Both the position numbers and the translations under genes were made by a program. A DNA stretch of 60,343 nucleotides from Muribaculaceae bacterium (GTDB taxonomy: Bacteria > Bacteroidota > Bacteroidia > Bacteroidales > Muribaculaceae), in assembly GCA_022484565.1 (NCBI GenBank), contig JAKVKZ010000013.1, positions 1 through 60,343 on the forward strand, read 5' to 3'. Position 1 is the stretch's first letter, and the number at the start of each line of letters is the position of its first letter. Of this stretch, positions 55,804 through 60,343 are shown piece after piece. The notes beneath the pieces were generated by a model. The model saw only the letters and a program-made list of their open reading frames with translations. It ran no database searches and was not told where the DNA came from.

Positions 55804-58602
55804 ATGTGTAAATTGAAATCTCTTATCTTGCTGGTTTGCTTGCTGCTCAGTGGCGCTTTCGCCTCTGCTGCCGACATCGTTTATACCGAGCCGGCTATCA
55901 TTCAGCAAAGTTCTACTGGCATCGTTGTCTATTTCCGCGCCAATGAAGGTACTGGTGGACTTGCGGGCCTCACCTCTGGTGTCTATGCTCACACTGGAGT
56001 CATCACCTCGCTCAGCACCAGCTCTTCCGACTGGAAACATGCTCCTTCTAAATGGGGCGATAATTCTGCCAAGTATGCCATGACTTATGTCAGCTCAAAT
56101 CTCTGGAAGCTCGACATCGGCGACTTGAAGACCTATTACGGCCTCGCTGAAGGCGAGACTGTCACCAAGATGGCTTTCGTCTTCCGTAATGCCGATGGCA
56201 CTAAGGAAGGTAAAGCTACTGGTGGTGGCGACATTTTTATCGATGTTCACGAGGATGGTCTCGCTGTTAACCTCACGAGTGATGCTTCCGCAAGTGTCCT
56301 CACCGATGCCAACAGCACTGTCAACCTCACTGCTACTGCTTCGCTTGCTTCTGATTTGAGCCTTTATGTCAACAGCACTCCTATCGCCACTGCAAGCGCT
56401 ACTACCACTCTCACTAAGTCGTACACTGTTCCGACTGGCGACTGCGACATCATCGCTAAGGCTGTCAGCGGCACAACTGAGGTTTACGACACTATCTCTT
56501 TCTGCCACCGTGGCACTTCTCAGGCTGTTGCCTATAGCGGTACTCTTAAGCAGGGTGCTACTGTCAATAGCGACGGCAGTGTCACTTTCTGCCTTTATGC
56601 TCCTAACAAATCCAACGTCATTCTCGTTGGTGAATGGGATAATTTCCGTGTAAAGAACACTAACTTGATGAACTATCAAGGCGACAAGTATTTCTGGTAC
56701 ACTGTTCCTGCCGGCACTCTCGACATGGACAAGGAATATGGCTACTATTTCATCGTTGACGATAATCTCAACATCGCCGACCCGTATTGCCACCAGATTT
56801 CCGACCCTTGGAATGATAAGTATATCAATCAGAACTATACTATCTATCCTAATCTGAAGGCTTTCCCAAGCAAATTGGCTAATTTCGACATTTCCGTATT
56901 CCACGGCAACATCGACAAGTACAATTGGCAAGTCACCAACTTTAGCGCTCCTGCCAAGCAAAACCTTAACATTTACGAGCTTCTCGTCCGCGACTTCACT
57001 CCTCAACAGAGCATTGAAGCTGCCATGGGCAAACTAGATTATCTTGATTCTCTTGGCGTGAATGCTATTGAATTGATGCCTATCTCTGAATTTGACGGCA
57101 ACAATTCTTGGGGCTACAATCCTAACTTCTTCATGGCTCCTGATAAGGCTTACGGTACTCCTGACATGTACAAGAAGTTTATCGACGAATGTCACAAGCG
57201 CGGCATCGCTGTCATCATGGATATTGTTTTCAACCACTCTTGGGGTCTTAACCCTTGGTGCTTGATGTATTGGGATAGTGCCAACAGCCGTCCTGCTGCT
57301 GATAGCCCATTCTTCAATGCTGTCGCTCCTCACAACTATAGTGTAGGCAACGACTGGAAACAGGAAAGTTCAATGGTTCGCACTTATTTCGCTGATGTCC
57401 TCAAATATTGGACTTCAACTTACAAGATTGATGGTTTCCGCTTCGACCTTGCCAAAGGTTATGGCGATTCTAACAGCTACTCAAGCAACGTTGAAGGAAG
57501 CTCTTACAATTCTTCCCGTATCGCCAACATCAAGCGTTTCGCTGATGCTATCCACAGCGTCAATCCTAATGCTTATGTAATTCTTGAATACTTCGTCGCT
57601 ACCGCCGAAGAGAATGAAATGGGCAACTATGGCTGCATGTCTTGGAAGAAGATGAACTATGCTTATTGCCAGTCCGCTATGGGATGGCCCACTGGTAGTG
57701 CCTTCTCTGGCATGTACAGTGGTGACGAGAGCCGTCCTTTCGGTTCTACTGTAGGTTACATGGAAAGCCACGACGAAACTCGTATGGCTTACAAGCAGAA
57801 AAATTATGGCACATCTATTGTTAAGGCCAGCAATCCTATCCGTATGCGTCGCCTTGGCTCTAACGCCGCTTTCGCTTTCCTCGTACCGGGTGCTCACATG
57901 ATTTGGGAATTTGGTGAAATGGGTTACGACCTCAGCGAGGACGAAGGCAGTATCTCTACTGACCCTAAGACTCCGCACTGGGAATATCTCGCCGATGCCA
58001 ACCGCAAGGGCTTGCACGACAACTATGCCGAAATCCTCGGCATCCGCAATGGTAACCCCGACTTGTTCGATGTCCCGAATGGCGCTGAATTCTACTGGTC
58101 TGTCACTGCAAGCAACTGGGATAACGGTCGTTTCATCACTGCCCGCAACACCAGCACTGGCAAACAGCTCGTGGCTGCTTACAACCCGACTTCCACCGAC
58201 AAGACTTTCACTTACACGTTCGATAATCCAAGCGGTACTTACTACATCAACAGCTCTTCCTATGGCGTTACTACCTCCTTCGATGCTGCTGCTGGCACTA
58301 TTACCGTTCCAAGAAACAGCTACGTGGTTATCACTAACATGAAGAATGCCGGTGTTGACAATGTTATTACCGATGTCAAGACCTCTCACAAGGTTTCGAT
58401 TTATCCTAATCCTACCTCTGATTACATTCAGGTTAACAGCAACGATGTCAAGTCGCTCGAAGTTTATTCCATTATGGGTGCAAAGGTAGCTTCAGTAACT
58501 GGTGAAAACATTCTCAACGTAAGCAATCTTGCCACAGGCAACTACATTGTCCGCATTGCCACTGCCGACGGCATTTTCACTGAAAAGCTTATCAAGCGGT
58601 AA
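55804..58602 (+). CDS. GH13 alpha-amylase-family hydrolase, T9SS-sorted
   Basis: 932 aa from the ATG at 55804; an ATG at 55762 is in frame but would displace the signal peptide (~1-22). A starch-binding-like beta domain (~25-155) is followed by an Ig-like domain (~157-238) and a CBM48-type E-set domain (~245-335; VTFCLYAPNKSNVILVGEW). The GH13 barrel has region I DIVFNH (473-478), region II GFRFD with nucleophile Asp548, region III ILEYF with acid/base Glu595, and region IV ESHDE with His656 and Asp657. The order CBM48-GH13 points to a neopullulanase- or amylopullulanase-type enzyme acting on alpha-1,4/1,6-glucans. A T9SS type A sorting domain ends it (YPNPTSDYIQV ... GNYIVRIATADG). It stands alone, without SusC/D. 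GCT/CTC/AAG-rich codons suggest high expression. Confidence 0.92.
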   Translation: MCKLKSLILLVCLLLSGAFASAADIVYTEPAIIQQSSTGIVVYFRANEGTGGLAGLTSGVYAHTGVITSLSTSSSDWKHAPSKWGDNSAKYAMTYVSSNLWKLDIGDLKTYYGLAEGETVTKMAFVFRNADGTKEGKATGGGDIFIDVHEDGLAVNLTSDASASVLTDANSTVNLTATASLASDLSLYVNSTPIATASATTTLTKSYTVPTGDCDIIAKAVSGTTEVYDTISFCHRGTSQAVAYSGTLKQGATVNSDGSVTFCLYAPNKSNVILVGEWDNFRVKNTNLMNYQGDKYFWYTVPAGTLDMDKEYGYYFIVDDNLNIADPYCHQISDPWNDKYINQNYTIYPNLKAFPSKLANFDISVFHGNIDKYNWQVTNFSAPAKQNLNIYELLVRDFTPQQSIEAAMGKLDYLDSLGVNAIELMPISEFDGNNSWGYNPNFFMAPDKAYGTPDMYKKFIDECHKRGIAVIMDIVFNHSWGLNPWCLMYWDSANSRPAADSPFFNAVAPHNYSVGNDWKQESSMVRTYFADVLKYWTSTYKIDGFRFDLAKGYGDSNSYSSNVEGSSYNSSRIANIKRFADAIHSVNPNAYVILEYFVATAEENEMGNYGCMSWKKMNYAYCQSAMGWPTGSAFSGMYSGDESRPFGSTVGYMESHDETRMAYKQKNYGTSIVKASNPIRMRRLGSNAAFAFLVPGAHMIWEFGEMGYDLSEDEGSISTDPKTPHWEYLADANRKGLHDNYAEILGIRNGNPDLFDVPNGAEFYWSVTASNWDNGRFITARNTSTGKQLVAAYNPTSTDKTFTYTFDNPSGTYYINSSSYGVTTSFDAAAGTITVPRNSYVVITNMKNAGVDNVITDVKTSHKVSIYPNPTSDYIQVNSNDVKSLEVYSIMGAKVASVTGENILNVSNLATGNYIVRIATADGIFTEKLIKR

Positions 58603-58625
58603 TTTATATCGCTCTCATGAATATT

Positions 58626-58660
58626 GGGGATGGCATCTTTAGGTGCTGTCCCCTTTTTTT
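58626..58660 (+). terminator. Terminator after the amylase gene
   Basis: GGGGA (58626-58630) pairs with TCCCC (58649-58653), extended by GGCA/TGCT and followed by T7. Confidence 0.82.
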
Positions 58661-58700
58661 GCTATCTTCGCATCATATTTGAATTATAATCAGGTTCTGA

Positions 58701-59615
58701 ATGTCGAAATTCCAGTTGAATATTTTGGGCTGTGGCTCTGCCACTTCCACTCTGAGGCATCTCCCGTCATCCCAGGTGCTCAACATCCGCGACAACCTTT
58801 TCATGATTGACTGCGGCGAAGGTGCCCAATTGCAGATGCGCCGCATGCAGCTTAAATTCTCGCGCCTCAATAATATCTTCATCAGCCACCTGCATGGCGA
58901 CCATTGTTTCGGCCTCCCTGGTCTGCTGTCCACCCTTGCCCTGCTTGGCAAGACGGGCACTATCACTATCCACATCTTTCAGGAGGGTGCTGACCAGTTC
59001 CGGAATATTCTCTCCTATTTCTGCCGTGAAACTCCTTACGAAATCCGTTTCAACATAATCACTCCGCAGCACAAAATTATCTACGAAGATGATGCCATCA
59101 CTGTCACCACAGTGCCTCTGCTCCATGGCATTCCTTCTGTGGGGTTCATCTTTGCCGAAAAGCCGAAACGACGGCACATTAATGGCGAAGCGGCGAAGTT
59201 CTTCAATGTCCCGATTTTCATGATGAATGAAATCCGTGCCGGTGCTGATTTCACCACCGCCGACGGCAGGGTTATTCCAAATTCACAGCTCACTTACCCT
59301 GCTGACCATTCCATCAGCTATGCCTATTGTTCCGACACCATGTATTCCAAGCGTGTCATCAATTATGTCAAGGGCGTTGACTGGCTTTACCATGAATCCA
59401 CTTTCGGCGACGACAAGGCTGCCAACACCCGCAAATATCATCACAGCACCGCACGCCAAGCTGCCAAAGTGGCTAAGGAAGCGGATGCAAAGCATCTTAT
59501 CATCGGGCACTTCTCTTCACGTTACGAAGATGAGAACGTGCTTTTAAGGCAGGCCAAGGAAGTTTTTCCTGATGTCATTGCAGCCGACGAGGGTATGAAG
59601 ATTGACCTGCTCTAA
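58701..59615 (+). CDS. rnz: Ribonuclease Z (tRNA 3'-end processing)
   Basis: 304 aa, the usual length of the short form. A metallo-beta-lactamase fold with the zinc motif HLHGDH (63-68), CGSAT near the N-terminus, ADHSISYAYCSDT, HESTF and GHFSSRY. RNase Z cuts tRNA precursors after the discriminator base, letting CCA be added. This fits a genome where CCA is not encoded, as in the tRNA-Ser here. A -7-like TATCTTCG lies at 58663-58670. Confidence 0.95.
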   Translation: MSKFQLNILGCGSATSTLRHLPSSQVLNIRDNLFMIDCGEGAQLQMRRMQLKFSRLNNIFISHLHGDHCFGLPGLLSTLALLGKTGTITIHIFQEGADQFRNILSYFCRETPYEIRFNIITPQHKIIYEDDAITVTTVPLLHGIPSVGFIFAEKPKRRHINGEAAKFFNVPIFMMNEIRAGADFTTADGRVIPNSQLTYPADHSISYAYCSDTMYSKRVINYVKGVDWLYHESTFGDDKAANTRKYHHSTARQAAKVAKEADAKHLIIGHFSSRYEDENVLLRQAKEVFPDVIAADEGMKIDLL

Positions 59616-59631
59616 GGTTTTTCAATTTAAA

Positions 59632-59663
59632 ATTGGGTGGAAGTGCGAAATTTCATATCTTTG
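59632..59663 (+). promoter_or_regulatory. Promoter for the DUF3822 gene
   Basis: ATTG (59632-59635), a 20-base spacer, and TATCTTTG (59656-59663). It lies 31 bases before the ATG at 59695. Confidence 0.65.
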
Positions 59664-59694
59664 CACTATATTGAGTTTTTCATAATGAGCAGCC

Positions 59695-60343
59695 TTTCTA
59701 ACAACACATCGGATATCAAGATTGAGAACCCGGAACAATGGAAACTTGTTCTGAGGCTCGATGATGGCGGAATTAGTTTCATCGCTTACTGCGAAGAAGT
59801 GGCTGAATCCATCATTTGCCGTGATTTGCGCTTCGATGCCGCTGACGACAGCTATCTGAAATCGCTCGAGAATTGTATCTACGACAACGACAACGTGTTT
59901 CTCCTCGATTACAAAAGCGTTACCATAGAAGTTGAATCCATGCACTTCTCTGTCATGCCGCCTGAAATTGACGAAGCCGCTGCAAATCAGATTTTCCATA
60001 GTCTTTTCCCATCGTGTTTTGGCAATATCCGCATCAATTCCCTGAAAAATTGCAATGCTCAAATTGTGTTTGAAGTCGAAAAGGGCATCATTCCTTTCCT
60101 CGACCGCACTTTCAATTCTCCTGCAATCTATCATCACCTTTATCCCGTCTGCGAATATTTCAGGCAGAAATGCGCTGATTCCGACGTTTCCAAAATGTTT
60201 CTCAATCTCCGGAAAGGAATGATTGATTTGTGCGCTTTCCGCAATGGTTCTCTGCTTATTGCCAATAGTTTCAAGTGCAACACTCCTGAGGATTCCCTGT
60301 TCTTTGCTCTCCATGCTTGGCAGGAATTTGGACTTGATGTCCG
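59695..60343 (+). CDS. DUF3822 family protein (3' truncated by window end)
   Basis: The frame is open from the ATG at 59695 to the end of the window (216 codons), so the gene continues outside. It starts MSSLSNNTSDIKIENPEQW and continues with KLVLRLDDGGISFIAYCEE, like DUF3822 proteins, which have a duplicated actin-like fold and unknown function. In many Bacteroidetes this gene stands before an RsmD-type 16S rRNA methyltransferase; that part is outside the window. A long frame on the minus strand (59622-60314) covers the same DNA but has no promoter and no recognisable family. Confidence 0.83.

Noticed and set aside
56095-57006. 303-codon open frame on the minus strand
   Set aside because: It lies wholly inside the GH13 gene, whose catalytic motifs are in the plus frame; the minus translation has no recognisable domain. 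The 302-codon frame at 57481-58389 was rejected for the same reason.
59622-60314. 230-codon open frame on the minus strand
   Set aside because: It is antisense to the DUF3822 frame, which has a promoter and a family match and runs off the window end.

Overview
This is a chromosomal segment of a Bacteroidota bacterium, most likely a gut- or rumen-type Bacteroidales (Prevotellaceae/Muribaculaceae-like; the rank below order is a guess). The evidence is: type IX secretion (T9SS) type A sorting domains at the ends of at least fourteen proteins, promoters of the Bacteroidetes form TTTG-N19-22-TAnnTTTG, few Shine-Dalgarno sequences, and lineage-typical families such as DUF6249, DUF3822 and DUF5056-like proteins. 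There are no rRNA genes, CRISPR arrays, integrases or transposases. The one RNA gene is tRNA-Ser(GGA).

Layout. 1-533 is the 3' end of a T9SS cargo gene. 642-8034 is a run of three phosphodiester glycosidase (NAGPA/DUF2233) paralogues. 8210-12398 holds two overlapping TPR-sensor histidine kinases. 12554-18771 holds two family-10-like (GHL10/DUF187) glycoside hydrolases. After a pair of intergenic repeats come a small 4-TM protein and a RecD/Dda-like helicase on the minus strand. 21680-28358 is an array of four EF-hand plus leucine-rich-repeat T9SS proteins, followed by an M16 peptidase on the minus strand. 31422-34519 carries tRNA-Ser, a split ThrE-type exporter, a DUF6064-like membrane protein and a TPR protein. 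34949-40862 has three proteins built from SusE/SusF-like beta-sandwich modules with T9SS tails. 41052-43793 is a housekeeping operon (two lipoproteins, polyprenyl synthetase, TatD). 43911-45732 is DUF6249 / ECF sigma / DUF5056-like. 45989-50916 is a compact operon of a small T9SS protein, three secreted tail-collar proteins and a subtilase with a CUB domain. On the minus strand, 51418-55296 encodes a 1292-aa Pls/PosA-type synthetase (adenylation, carrier and three membrane/left-handed-beta-helix units). 55804-60343 holds a T9SS-sorted GH13 amylase, RNase Z and the start of a DUF3822 protein.

Themes. Most of the window encodes exported proteins, and most of these lie in tandem paralogue sets (3 NAGPA, 2 kinases, 2 GHL10, 4 LRR, 3 SusE/F-like, 3 collar). 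The first third looks like a glycan-processing and sensing neighbourhood, but no SusC/SusD pair is present. The strongest leads for undescribed biology are the Pls/PosA enzyme with a lysine-like specificity code, the collar/subtilase operon, the NAGPA-kinase-GHL10 neighbourhood, the EF-hand LRR array, and a dispersed intergenic repeat present twice near 19 kb and twice, inverted, near 51 kb.

All family calls come from reading motifs by eye. No database search was run.
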